Program-made: the position numbers and the translations under genes
NCBI GenBank assembly: GCA_038380795.1
Contig: CM076280.1
Coordinates: forward strand, 4,761,501-4,825,500
Direction: 5' to 3'
Source: Pyrocephalus nanus
Taxonomy: Eukaryota > Chordata > Aves > Passeriformes > Tyrannidae
DNA: 64,000 nt
Shown here: positions 36,074 to 48,600 of the stretch, piece after piece
Layout of the letters: each line of letters starts with the position of its first letter
How positions within the stretch are numbered: position 1 is the stretch's first letter
Notes under the pieces: model-generated
Databases searched by the model: none
Told to the model about the DNA's origin: nothing
The model's input: only the letters and a program-made list of their open reading frames with translations

Positions 36074-39000
36074 AAGAGAAATCTTAGAAAAACAAGCAAT
36101 CAAGCAAAAGCCCAGACAGAAGGTCTGAGATTTCTCATCCTAAATAATTAAAGGCTGAAAACATCAAGAGATGGGTCAGACCACCCCAGTACCAGACAGT
36201 GATTGCAGCCCTGTCTGTGCTGTGGTTCAAACACATCACAGAGTCACACGGATTCTCTGTGGCTAGAAAAAATATGCCTAAAAAAATGGCAGTAAAATGT
36301 CAATCATCTCACTGGTGTGATGAGCTCTGGGCACCTCCTCATCACCTCACCTGTACCCACTTCCAACACGGACACAATCACATGTCAGAGAGGAACTGAG
36401 CATCCACCCACCTTCCCCTTGTCTTTGCCCTTCCAAGTAATCAGCCACCAGCAAAACAAGATTTCAGGTCCTGCTTGTTCAGCATCCCAAAGAAATGAGC
36501 TGAAGGGTTTTCCCATATAAAACAGACATATACTCTAGCCTAAATGAAAGTTTGGCTGTGGCAGTTTCCATCTCTCCACGCTACTTTCCTGGCCTAGAAA
36601 CTGGGAATTCTTTTGCTGGAAAAGTTGGATTTTGCAGGGAGACTGGGAGAGGAAGGGAATCACCCTTTATGCCATTGTTTGCCTGTGTCCAGGCACCAGG
36701 ACCAGGCACAGCCCATTCTCAGCCCCTCTCCCTGCCCAGCGACTGGGGGCTTTCCAGAGCACAAATAAAGTGCCAAGATGTGGTGATAAGCACTTCAGGA
36801 ACACTGACAGAATTAGATCAGATAAACAGGACACAGCCAGGGCTGCCGGATCAGATATCCATGCCCTGATTTTTCACAGATGTTCTATCGATCTGGGGAC
36901 AGACGGTGTTGAGTTCCTCGGAAACTGGGTGCCATGGATCAGCCATCTCTGCACAGGGACAAGCATTGGGACTGCAGATCCCAAGGGGATGCTGGCTGCA
37001 GGCAGGACAGCCTGTGGAGGAGCCAGCCCCTGTGGAACACAGCAGCTCAGCATCCTAATATAGCTCCAGGAGCAACACAAGGCTCTGCAGTAAAGCCCCA
37101 TCCAGCTGAACCTTCCCTGACAGCCACATTCCTGAGTGACCTTCACCAGCCTCTCTGCATCCCAGGGATCACCAGATCCCAACCTGAGTATGTTGTTCCC
37201 AGCCATGGTACTGGGTGAGGAAGCATCCCATGTCATGGCAGTACTTATGGCTTGACAGAGAGAGAGGTGAGAGCCTGTGAGAAGCAAAATTAGAGCTTTT
37301 TTGAGAAACAAATCCATAGGCTGTATTTTAAGAAAACATCACACACCTGGGTCACTTACTAGGGAAGCATTTATGCATCTGTATACATGTATGCATAGTT
37401 TTGCTGCTATATATAGCACCTTCCATCAGCAACACTCACTGGCTCCAAGAAAGCCAGGTGAATGTCCGCAGACAGAGGAACTGAGGCACAACCAGATTAT
37501 TTACAGCTCATTTCCAGAAGTACTCTTTGAAGTTAGAATCCAATTAATTTTATACCTGGGGAGAGATTTGCATTTGGATTTTCCACCCATATGGGCGGGT
37601 TTTTCAAAAGGACTTGGCACTTATCTAGGCACCCAGTGCAGATTGTGTTTTCCAAGGTGCCCAGCATCCACTAGCAGCTCCTTGGAGTACAGCTGGATTT
37701 GTCACCAGGGCAGCACTCTCCTCTGTAAGCCAATAGTCACCAAGCCCTTCTGAAGGCAGCACCTTCATGGGTCTGGTCTCCAAAGGTGAGGAACACCCCA
37801 TTCTGCTGCTGCCTTTGATAGGGCCCCATCTCACCCTTGCAAAGAGATGTGGGAACCTCAGAGCAAAGAATTTCCTACCATGGAGAAAAAGAGCATTTTC
37901 TGCTGGTTTAAATCCCCTCAGCAAGCTCAGCCCAGGATCAGAGAGACACCACCACTGGCACAGGTGAATGATGGGCATCAGTGGCTGGGGAAGGCCTGGA
38001 CCACATCTCATGAGATCACCTTGGCTATGACCTAAAACTGCACCCACACTGCCAGAAGGGTTTTTCTCCTACCTCCCCTGCAAAGATGTGCCACGGTGGT
38101 GGAGGCACTGCCTGGACAGACCCCAGAGCAGCCACACTGTCCCCAGCCTGCAAAGTCTTTGGGGCAGAGCCTGTGTTTATCCCTGCACTGGCTCATCACT
38201 GAACCTTTCCTGATCTGTAGCATTAAAAATATCCTGTAAGAGAGGCAAACCTGCCTCCTCCCATCCCACATCCCACCCCCTGCACAAACAAGACCGTGGA
38301 GCCGACGGTGCAGTGCCTGAAAAGCTCTGATCCAGGCAATGGCTGCAAAGCATCATCTTCTAACTTCTGAGGAAGACACACAGCTCCAAATGCACATGAA
38401 AGCCCCAGAGGCCAGCGTTTCCCAAACAAACAGCCCTCACTAGGAGAGCACAGGCAGCCCTGGCTGCAGCCTGTAATGAGCTGACCCGCAGGCTTCCTCC
38501 CGGCTCTCCAGCTCGTGGGGTAATTGCTGCACATTTTTAGCCTTGCCTGCAGCCATACCATATAGTGAAGGCTGCCAAGCTGTGTCCAGGGCCAGGTGTG
38601 TTCAGGAAAAAAGGATAATCAGCATTTAAAAAAAAAAAAATAAAACAGGAGAAAAATCTGAGGCTGAACTCTGCTGCATCCAGTTTTGTTCTGGCTGAAC
38701 CAAATTGGCTGCCATCAAAGCAAATGGCAGATGAAGAAAACATTGACTTTCTGCTTGGGTCAGTAAACAAGATAAATTGAGTGGGGACTTGGACGTGGAA
38801 CAGGGAACATCATCATTTACCAGAGGAAGAGAGAGGGTTAAAGGCAGAGAGGCTGAAGCAGGGCACAGGTTGTAGCTCTTGTAAGGGTGTTTCACTCGGG
38901 AGCTCAGCCTTGGAGGGAGGGAGGGAGGCATTGCCCAAGGCTTTGGGCAGTGCTGTGGGACTTGGTCTGTTGTGCCTAAAACAGAAGACTCCAAACCCAA

Positions 39001-41496
39001 TTCCTGAGATGAGACAGTGGGGGACTGCATTCCTACAACTGTGGATCTGCTGGTGCCAAGGGCATTTTTCCCGGAGCCAGAGCACAGCCTGCCCAGGGCT
39101 GACACCTGACTGACTGCTGCTGGTCCAGAAGTGGCCAGAGCAACCCTGCCCCTAGGTCTGAGAGAAGAAAGATGGGATTCAGCTCACCCATTCCGAAGTA
39201 GTCCAAGATATGCATAGAACTGGTCACTTTGGGCTCCTCCAAACTCACCAGGAGAAATCGGCTCGTTTATGGATGATCCCCTTGCCCTAAGGCAGTCAAG
39301 GATAGAAAAAGAGCTGATCCATGCCCTGAGCTCCACTGACCAGATCTCCAATGATCAGAGGAAGCAGCCTTAAGGACTAGCTTAAATACAGACCTAGGGA
39401 TGACCTGAGCTCCTCCTAAGCACAGCCAAATCAGGCCCAGCCTACAGACCCTGGAACTACTTGCAATAGATGCTGGGGAGAGAAGGGGGAACCTGTTATT
39501 AGTCTTCCTGAGGAACAGGAAGCATCAGACAACTAAAACACCACTTGGGAGAGACATGAAAGGCCTTCAGAAGAGCTGTGCAATGGCAGAGGTTGCAAGG
39601 GATGCATCAGGGACCCAATCCCACAGGCAGTGAAGGAGCAGCAGGCAGGTGTGCAGGTGATGGGAGCATTCCTGCCCTCAGGCCAACCAGATCTGAGCCA
39701 TCAGGCTCGTTTCAGTCACCACAATGTGTCATGGTGAAGGATATTAGGTTTGAACCACAATTCACAGCAGCCCAAGATGTGATGGTCGCCATTCCTGCCT
39801 GATTAGATCTGTCAGAACCCATCAGTGGGAAGTTTGCCTGGGAACCCTCCCTCCAGCTGCACATTTAGCAACGGGAGATTGATGAGAGGAGAAAAAAAAA
39901 AGGGTAAGAGAGAAAGACAGGAGCAGCATTTCCACACTGCAGGACCACCCTCCACCTGCCCATCACACCTCACTCACCACCTTTATTTCAGTGTCTGTCT
40001 TAATTAAAAAGACTAAATGGAAAAGCTTCCATGCTACTCCAAGGTATGCCTCGAGGGGCTGAGGAGGATGCCCAAACTAGAATTTGCTTCCTCTGAAGGA
40101 CCTCAGAGACAGCCCTGAATGCCCCTCCATGGTCCCACCATGAATCCCACAAACCACCAGGGAGCAGGGAGCAGTGGATAAAGACCTGATGGATGCCAGC
40201 AGCATCCTTCAGAGTCCATGGCAGCTGGTGCCTCTGGGCAGAGAGGGGAGCTGAGAGCATCAGGGGGTTCTTGGAGGCCAGCCACCATGTGCAAGGAGAG
40301 GTGAGGGTTACCCAAAGACTCTCCAGCACATGCTCTCCCAAAATACAAGCCAAGACTCCTCTTTGATTACATACACAAGGGCCAAAACATTGATCTTTCA
40401 GCCAATAAGCAGCAGCAAAAGCAAACATCTGCAAATGTGACCCCTGGAAAAAGAGTCAAGTTGGAGATTTTGGAGGCAGAGAGGCAAACCTGGGGATTTC
40501 TGAGCAGGAAAACAGTCAGCGATTGTATTTTTATCACTTCACCCAATGAGACTTCTCCAGATACATTAGCAAAAAGTGGGAATCACAGCAAAGACTGAGC
40601 TTAACATGTTTCTCCAAGTTTTTCTCCCAGTGGAAGGAGCACTGCAGAGCTGGAACTCTGCCCAGCCGCTGGCCCGAGGGCAAGGAACTTGCTTTCGGCA
40701 TTTGGACTAATCCAAATTAGAAGATTCACATTTGACTTCAGCAATATTCACCTCTATCTATCCAAAACCAAACTGGGTGTAAAGAAATGCAAACGACCTC
40801 AGAATCCCTGAGGGCCTGCCCTGCCACAGGAGAGCATTCCCAAGAATAAAGCTCCAAGCAGGAGCTGGCATTTTGGGATCGGCTCCAGGCTCGGATGGTG
40901 AAATACTGTCTGACTGTGGGCAGGCTGCAGGATGTGACAGTGCTCCAGCCTCCTCATCTGTAAAACAGGGACAACAACAGCTACCTGCCTCCCACCGTGC
41001 CACACAGTTAATTAATGCTCCTTTGAGTTGTGAAGATTAAAAGCAGCGTATAACTGCAAAATAGCAGTTTATTATAATTATGAATGAAGCCTCCACTTGT
41101 TCCATCAGTGCCCCTTAAAGTAGTGCTGCTGTAGACACTGTGAATTGCTCCCAGCAGCTCTACTACCGCTGGCATTGGCAGGGGTTTGACTGTAGACTTC
41201 CAAGTAAGAGCTTTGAACGTGTGAGGGAAGAAGAAAGAGAGGGAGAACAAATAGAAATTCCACCACATTTGTCTTTCACACTTGGAGACGATGCTCCCAC
41301 CCTCCTGGGGGCTGGAATAAAACAAATCCCAGACAACAGCATCTCTTCACCTCCTGTTCTCATCTGTGCTTTACCTTCACAGGTTGCCACATCCCTCCCT
41401 GGGGAATGTCAGGACAGGTTGAACTGCAAGGGCACAGAAACACCAGACTGAGATCACAAGTCGGCTTTAGGAAGGGATTAAGATATTGACTCTGTG

Positions 41497-41534
41497 CCCC
41501 ACAGGGATCAATCCCATCAACAGGCACACCCAGG
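41497..41534 (+). repeat. Dispersed repeat X, copy 1
   Basis: Matches 44907-44944 at 36 of 38 positions by eye (core ACAGGGATCAATCCCAT). The family is not recognised. Confidence 0.75.
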
Positions 41535-42189
41535 TGGGAGAGGTTTAGTACAAGAAGCCATGGGGGCAGACCAACGTGCTCAAACTACGCAGGGGCACGG
41601 ACAGACCCCCTGTTCCAGCTGTGCCCAGCTGTTGGCAACACCCAAATCATGTCTTGTTCGCCCAGGTGGGTTGGTGGGAGGGACCATATGAGCCCTCCTC
41701 ACCCATTCCCCCACTCTGAGGCCTCTCTGGCCCCTGCAAACCCTCCTTACCCTTATTCAATGCCACGAGCACCAGACCTGGTGGAGCAGCTTCCCAGTGC
41801 CCACCACAACCCCCAAGTATTCCCCAGCTCAGTCCCTGTCCTGCCACAGATGGTTTCAAGTTAGTAACACCAGATTAACATGGAGGAAAAGAAAGTTCAG
41901 ATCCTGCCTCGAGTACTTCAGGCAAGCCACCTTTTTCTACCTATGTTTCACTCTCCCTTGCATCTCTTTAGCCTGAGGAAGAAACCCCACCTTTGATGAC
42001 TCCACAGCACCTGGCACTCCTATTTCCTGACCCTGCAACAGCCTCTCCATGGCCTGGCTGTGCAATACTGACCTGGAGGAGCAGCTTGTGGCTCTCCATG
42101 CCCCCAGCACTCCTGCTCCCCCTCTCCAGCACGCCTGGCTGAAGGACTCAGATGCCTGCAGCACACGGTGGCCGTGCTGCTCCCGATAG

Positions 42190-42830
42190 GCACCTTTCAT
42201 GTTTAATTCAGCGGCTGGTTTAGTTAATCTATTTTTTAATAATTCATCCCTTCCATCTTAATTTTGGTAGTTGTTGAAAATCCCTAATAAAACATTTAGG
42301 GGCTCTTTTACTGGAGCAATGGCATGATTTACTTGACGGAATCCAGTCTTTGATGTCCTATCTTAATTCCCTCCCTCCCACCGTGCCTCAATCCTGTTTA
42401 TCGCTGTGCCGGAGGTAAGAGGTTCTCGTCGAGTTTTGTAGCACTTAGAGGCTTGGTCAGCGTTAATAATTCAGCTGCCCTGCTCGGCACAGACAAATCA
42501 TGTAGCAAACCAGCCTCTTCCTTTTATTAACAACTCCTTCTGCCACCACAGGTCCGGGCGTGGGCCGGGATGTGGAGCGGAGGGACCAGGCTGAGCATCC
42601 CGACTAACATGGGGCAGAAGCACGAGCAGCACATCACAGGTGCCAACTACATTGTTGGAAGAATATACACCCTTTTACAATGCTTGTATTTCATCCTCTA
42701 CAACCCGAATGGGGAAACATGCTGGGTTTTTGCATCTGTAATTGGGGAAGAACAGATGGCGGAGGCACAGTTGGAAGTAATACGGCCATTAAAATAATCT
42801 ATACGGCTTGTAATTCTCCATCATGTGGAG
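42190..42830. promoter_or_regulatory. Candidate conserved noncoding block
   Basis: An AT-rich segment (42200-42360) with GTTTAATTC and TTAGTTAATC sites, a mixed CpG-bearing segment (42360-42620), then another AT-rich segment to 42830. A 75-codon frame (42570-42797, plus strand) lies in it but matches nothing I know. Confidence 0.33.
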
Positions 42831-43744
42831 AAAGAGGAGGGCCTGCCTTCACCCAAGTGCCCACATGGGTTGTGTCCACACAGGCACAGGGTTTTTTTTG
42901 CAGTTGTTGGGACATTGAGGTGTTCTGGTGGGTTTGATGGGTTTTACCATATCCCTTCTCCTGGGATTCTCCTCTTGAGGAGCCAACAGCTGAATCAGAG
43001 ATGCTTCCACTGGGTGGTTATTTGACTCCCAGATGCCATGTGGGGCACATTTTCTCCCCATGTCACCCAGTTAAAGCAACTGTGAGCTCTGCATCTGTTT
43101 TAAATGACAGAAAAAGAGCAGCAGAAAGCCCCAAGCACTTCAGGCAGATCAGGATGTCTCTGTAGTTAAATTTCAAATGGGGATGATGGGAGAAAGAATT
43201 ATGGAAAAACCCTCCTGTTGATTCACGAAAATTGAAACCTCTGAGGAGAACACACAGGCTTTGCCCTCCCCTCTTATCACCTACAGACATTGAGTGTGAG
43301 AAAATGTAAAACCAGAGCAAGAAAATTGCCCAGAAAAGCCCAAACATTCAGCCAATATATAGAAATTCACGTCCTTGCTCTGCATGATGTAGGTCATGGT
43401 TTCAGAGACATCTACACCCTCCAAACACCCCAATCGCCACATTCCTTGGTACCTCTTGATGGGTGAGGTACAAAATGGAGAAAATGTCTGAAATCTCAAA
43501 AAAACCCCACACTGGAAGGTGTAATCCCTTCCCACTCAGACCTAAAGGCCCACATTCCCATTCTGACTCATGCAGGGGAGAAGGACAGGGAGTTGCAGCA
43601 CCACCAACACTCCCCAGGCCGGACCAAATGATTTTCCTCAGGCAGAAACCTCTCCATTGGGCTTAAAATCCTCACTGTAATCACGGAAGCGAGTACCTCT
43701 CCAAATCCTTACTCTCTGCCTGGAACACAGGGGAGCCAGCAGGA

Positions 43745-43870
43745 CGTTACCTTGGCAGCTGGCTTTGCTTTATGGAACTGTAAATATATTTTTTTAATAG
43801 GCTGGCGGCAAGAAAGATGTGTTTCCAGGCTCAACAACATCCAAAATTAACTGCAATTCATTTCAAAAGG
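43745..43870. promoter_or_regulatory. Candidate conserved noncoding block
   Basis: Compact, AT-rich and repeat-free, with TTTTTTTAATAGG and AAATTAACTGCAATTC. Confidence 0.22.
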
Positions 43871-44329
43871 GGCGAAGGGGCGGCGGAAGGGGGAACGCAA
43901 GCCTGAAACCCGCAGAATATAAAAGCCTTGAAAGAAATTGCCAAAAATCCCCTGCATAGCTGCCTTCTGGCTCTGGGAAAGAGATTAAAAACCTGAGCAG
44001 TGTCAGGCTGAAGCAGACGTCACAGAGGCCACCCCGGGCCATGCTCATGCTCAGATAAGACTCTTTCTTATTATCATTTTCCCAGAGACAACTCAGCCTT
44101 TGCCAATGCAAAGCTCTCGCATCTCCTGGCATGATGGGTTCACCTAAAACAAGGAGAGGAGCTGGGAGGCGCTGGTGCCCCAGATGACCAATTGTTCCAC
44201 CCTCTGAAGGGTCCCTGGGGACCTCTGACCTCAACATCAGCATCTCACCCTCCTTCAGCACCTCCTCACCCTCCTCGTGCCAGAGCATTCCTCCTGACAC
44301 GCCTTCGTTAGCCCCGGTGCCGCTCTCCA

Positions 44330-44720
44330 ACACCTAATTTGACTAACCCTTTAGTGACTAATTTAATTACCCCGGCCCACAAACTGACAGACAGCTGTTA
44401 AAAATGGTTATTGCATTATTAATACGCTCCAGTAATTTCCCATTAAAACTATACTGTTAATAATTTTTTTCCCTGTATTTCTTCCCTCTTAATTAGTCTA
44501 TTTAAAACTTTGAAGGAATATTCTCTTTATGGTAAATGGGAGCGTCGAGCAAATTACATTTTTGATTGAATACTTCTGTGATAGGCCAGCAAATAAGACC
44601 GTTGAGTTGTTAATTATTGTCAGGGTTTCACACGATGCCTGCTAATGAGGCAGTCAATCTTCCCTGCCATTCCTAGAATATTAATGAAAGCCATTGGTAT
44701 TGATTTTGTCACTGGCAAAA
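44330..44720. promoter_or_regulatory. Candidate conserved noncoding block, strongest of the set
   Basis: About 390 bp dense in homeodomain-type sites, including TTAATTA (44363-44369), ATTATTAATAC, TTAATTAG (44489-44496) and GTTAATTATTG, plus an E-box CAGCTG (44392-44397). It is repeat-free with sharp compositional borders. Typical of developmental-gene enhancers; inference only. Confidence 0.4.
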
Positions 44721-44906
44721 GGCAGGAAAACCTCCTCGGGGGGCTCCATGGAGGGCAGGGGGTGCTCTGCATAGGGAGGGGACACAGAGAGGACCAGAGA
44801 GCTTGGGATAGGGTGAGGGCTTGAAGCTGGTGGAAGCTCAGGAAGCTCTTGGGTGTGCCAACAGCAGCTTGTGCAGCTCATGGACCCAGTGGGAGAGCTG
44901 GCACAT

Positions 44907-44944
44907 CCCCACAGGGATCAATCCCATAAACAGGCACAGCCAGG
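44907..44944 (+). repeat. Dispersed repeat X, copy 2
   Basis: Same orientation as copy 1. The flanks differ, except for a short CCAGTGGGAGAG-like and an inverted GCTGTTGGC-like match in a different order. Confidence 0.75.
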
Positions 44945-45066
44945 CAGGATGGGTGGCAGGGGGTGGCAGCTCCAGCCAGACTGGTCCCTCTCCCTTCTGT
45001 GTCTACCTGTTGACTCTGAACAGTATCAGATTTACCCCTTATCTTTCTGCAATAACATAACTTGGT

Positions 45067-45092
45067 TTTGTTTGTTTGTTTGTTTGTTTTTT
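45067..45092. repeat. (TTTG)n microsatellite
   Basis: Five TTTG units followed by six T. Confidence 0.92.
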
Positions 45093-46868
45093 AAAGGGGA
45101 ATACTTTGTTTGGACTTCAACAGATACCTGATAAAGCGATGCAGGGAAGTTATGAGCAAAGAGATCATGGACAAGGATCAACATGAAACTGTGAGATAGT
45201 CCCAAGACAGTACAAAATCAGCCTTTGAGTGGAGCACAAAGATGCAACAGGGAGCTTTCAGTACTGTTTCTCAAGCCCTTTGGGGACTGACCCTCTTTGA
45301 TTTTCACAGTAGTGCTCCTATTAGAGGATGGAGGAGTTTGGCAGCAAAGTCTGAATATGTCAGAGCCACCCCCTGCTGCTCTCCCCACCCACTGCCCAGC
45401 TCAGAGAGGAAGAGCAATGTGGGACCACGGCTGGTGCCACCCCCGAATGCCAAAGCTTTGCAAACAGTGTCTTAGACAAGCCAGAGGGAATCCTTTGAAA
45501 AGAAGAGTTTATCACAGCAGAAGTGAGACAGACTTAGGCAGCACCACCCCACAGGTTTAGGTGCCTGTGACCAATGTTCTGGCTGCCCCATCAATGCCAT
45601 CCCCCTGGGTGGGCAGGGAGCTGCACTTCCCCGAGTGAGAGGCTGCATGCACATTTGTGCTGTTAAAAGATGCCACAAATACCCCTTCTCCAGCCCCCAA
45701 AGCAAGGATGAGCACACACAGCCACTGTTCCACCTGAGCCATGGAGGCTGTTCACGTAGCAGAGCCCACACACAAGCATGTCCAACTCTGCCTTCTGCAA
45801 GCTGCTTCATCTCAGACCTCATCAGCCCCAGGGGACTGAGTTTGCCAGGACTCTGCGGCACCAAGTCCAAGCAAAGCCCTGCATTTTCTAAATAGGTCGC
45901 CCAGCACTTGGTGCTGGGTTTATTTCTGTAGCTTTGCTCTGAGGAAGTGCCTGTGTGAGTGAGACCCTGACCCGGAGACCAGCAGGATCGGTGCTGCACA
46001 TGGACATGGTGCTGGCCCTGCAAGCCAGCTCAGCTCCCTCTGAACTGCTCCAGCCTTCCCAGCCCAAACCTCCCCCAGTACTGCTCCCACCAGGAAAGCC
46101 AGGACAGACTGGATGAACCTTGAAAAGCTCAGAAAACCTTCTATAGCAGGTGATGTGCTGACACGGGTCATGTTGTCACAGCTGCTGCAGAGAGGCCAGA
46201 GCTCAGGGACTTCACTCCAGCTCCCTGCTGCAGCTACTCCAGTCGGGCTTTGCACAGCCAAACCCACACCCTGCCCAGAAAAGAACTTATTTTGAGCTGT
46301 TCTGGGAATAGCCTTCCTCTGCCTGACTGGGTGATGCAGGGAAAGGTGTGTGTGTAGGGCAGGTAGCTGGAGCTGGAGCAACTGTGGCTGGAAGCAGTGG
46401 TGGGGTGGGGATCACCATCCCTGCAGCAAAGGGGCAGCAGAGCTGCTGCTGCGTCCCCACATCTGCCTGCAACCTGAGCACACGTGGGGCTTTCTGAGCA
46501 GGCTGCCAAAATACCGTGGAGCCAGATGTTCAGCAGGAAATCTCTTCATGCTCCCTGCAAAGCCCCAGCTGATGAATCCAAAAGGCACAAAACAACCGGG
46601 GCTTCTCCCTGCACCACTCACCAGGTTTCCATTCAATCCCACCCACTTCTTAGCCCCTTTCCAAGGCCAGGTGAAGGCATGGCAGGAATTTCTGTTGTTT
46701 CTTTTCCACCCAGGAAAGCAGCAGATTAGCATGGTTGCTCCCCAAACACAGGCAGTGTCCCCCCACCCATCCACCCCTGCTGCATCCAAGCCCATCTGCT
46801 GCCCACCTGTGCTTTATAAGCAAGCCAAGCACTGTTTTTACTGTAGTGAAGTTTTCCATACCAAAAGC

Positions 46869-46871
<3 letters not shown>

Positions 46872-46918
<47 letters not shown>
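46872..46918. repeat. Homopolymer run of 47 T
   Basis: Uninterrupted T on the plus strand (47 A in the ASTN2 pre-mRNA). Its exact length is likely to be polymorphic or assembly-limited. Confidence 0.9.
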
Positions 46919-46922
<4 letters not shown>

Positions 46923-46935
46923 AAGCAAGCTTCAA

Positions 46936-46982
46936 TAATTCCTTGGGGTCCCTTTCCAACCTGGTATTCTACAATTCTGTGA
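46936..46982 (+). mobile_element. CR1 LINE fragment, very short 3' terminus
   Basis: Only the last ~45 bp of CR1 are present (GGGTCCCTTTCCAACCTGG and an ATTCTACAATTCTGTG tail), 18 bp after a run of 47 T. Confidence 0.65.
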
Positions 46983-47014
46983 AAAGAGGAGGTTTCTGCT
47001 TACAATGAATTGCC

Positions 47015-47067
47015 TGTGATGCAGCATATCCTGGTTTTACAGGGATAAAGGGAGTCTGTAACTTTTC
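47015..47067 (+). repeat. Dispersed repeat Z, copy 1
   Basis: About 53 bp roughly 80% identical to 49698-49750; shared blocks TGCAGCATA, CTGGTTTTAC and TCTGTAACT. Not CR1; family unknown, possibly LTR-derived. Confidence 0.65.
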
Positions 47068-47435
47068 ACATTCCAAAAAACCATTTCACCACACATGGCA
47101 CCATGTCAGACTAACACAAACCCACGAGTGCTTCTTTTGCTGGATCCAGCTTCCACCACCCAGGGAAAGTGGGAAGAGTGTGCTTGGATTTGCCTACAGT
47201 CACATCAGGCTGGGATTATCCATTCCTAACCTAAGTCCTCAAGAAATTTCCGTAAGGGAGAGGAGCAGCCTGGTCTCCTAGCACACCTAGTGCTGACTCC
47301 TTGGCTCAAATAAGCAGAGTGCCGTTCCCTGCCTCCCCCAGCTCTCCCTTCCCTCAGGGAGGTGCAGGATGATAACCAGAGTCATCAACAGCTGCCTGCA
47401 GCAGTGGGGAATGTGAGCCACCATGGGCAGTGGGA

Positions 47436-47485
47436 TTGGACAAGAACATCCCTTCCAACCCAAACCATTCTGTGATTCTAAGATT
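47436..47485 (+). mobile_element. CR1 LINE fragment, very short 3' terminus
   Basis: CCCTTCCAACCCAAACCATT with the ATTCTGTGATTCTAAG tail. A more diverged CR1 body may extend back to about 47385. Confidence 0.7.
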
Positions 47486-47647
47486 TTCATGAGTCAAGGA
47501 GTCCTTTATTAAACTAACTATAGCTTTATTACTAACCCCTTATAAACTACTCAGCTATGGCCCCAACCTGGGTCCAAATCCAGGGCACCCACAGTCCAGA
47601 GCCAACATCTCCAGCTCTGGCCTGTCTGTGTTTGATACACACTGATT

Positions 47648-47668
47648 AAAAAAAAAAAAAAAAAAAAA
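47648..47668. repeat. Homopolymer run of 21 A
   Basis: Uninterrupted A, 730 bp from the long T run. Confidence 0.93.
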
Positions 47669-48409
47669 TAAAAGAAAGGAAATGTGGACTGAACTGAATA
47701 AAGAGACTTCTCACTGTGAAAGCTCAGTGCATATTTACACAGCATCCTGCCTTAATGCTCAGCTGCTTCATTTGTGTCACTTTAAGCCCTCCACAGTAGC
47801 AGGGAAGTATTAGCTGGGGTTTAATTGTGTGCTGCTGGGTTCAGTGCAGCTGTGAGAGAGCCCTGGGGCACAGCAGCACTGGGAGAGACGTGGCAAGGCA
47901 GTGACAGGGGCACAGCCACCAGCAGAGCCACTGGCCAGGAGGAAGAGCAGCACTGGGGGACACTGCCCCAGCCTGGGACATTTCTGCCTGACATATAAAG
48001 CAAAACAACATCACTTTGCAGGGAGCTGTCTGGCTGTGTGGCACCCAGGACAAGCTCTGCAACGCTCAGACCTGTTTGCAGGAGACAGGAGTAAGTTCTC
48101 CCTCCAAAACCCATCCAGCTGCAGTGCCAGCAGACCTGAACGTGCCCCAGTGCAACTGGGGGGGCTCTTTGCCCCTCCGTGTGCCTCCCCTCCAGAGCTG
48201 CTGCACCATTTGTTTCCTCTGGTGGAGACGAAACAGGCACTGGATGGATTATATACAAACTGGGTGGTCCATCAACACCCACATCCCTCTTTCCCACCAC
48301 TGCCATTCCTGCCTCCACTCAGGTCACCACTGCCAGAGTCCTGCCCCGAGCAGGGCACAGCCTTTGGCACAGAGTGGCAGCGGGTCCCCAGCTGCACCCA
48401 TCTGCCTTA

Positions 48410-48600
48410 TGATAAAAAGCATTTGGAAGCAGTCAATAGCATCTCATAATATCAAAAACACCGCAGGAAACGTCTAGAGCTGAATTGATTATGGCACAGT
48501 AATTCTTCAGGCAGTGAAAGCAGGGCAATTCCCAAGATGGGATTATTTTTTTAGCAAGGCTTCACCTAATTTTCTTGATGATATTTTCCCCCTGCTCGCT
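48410..48600. promoter_or_regulatory. Candidate conserved noncoding block
   Basis: AT-rich and repeat-free, with TTGATTATGG, CACAGTAATTC and CCTAATTTTC. Confidence 0.22.

Noticed and set aside
35516..36151. 211-codon plus-strand open frame
   Set aside because: Includes the translation of a GCA repeat and of the G-run cluster, with no domain; a chance frame.
46350..46982. 210-codon plus-strand open frame ending in poly-Phe
   Set aside because: Its end is only the translation of the 47-T run and a CR1 terminus.
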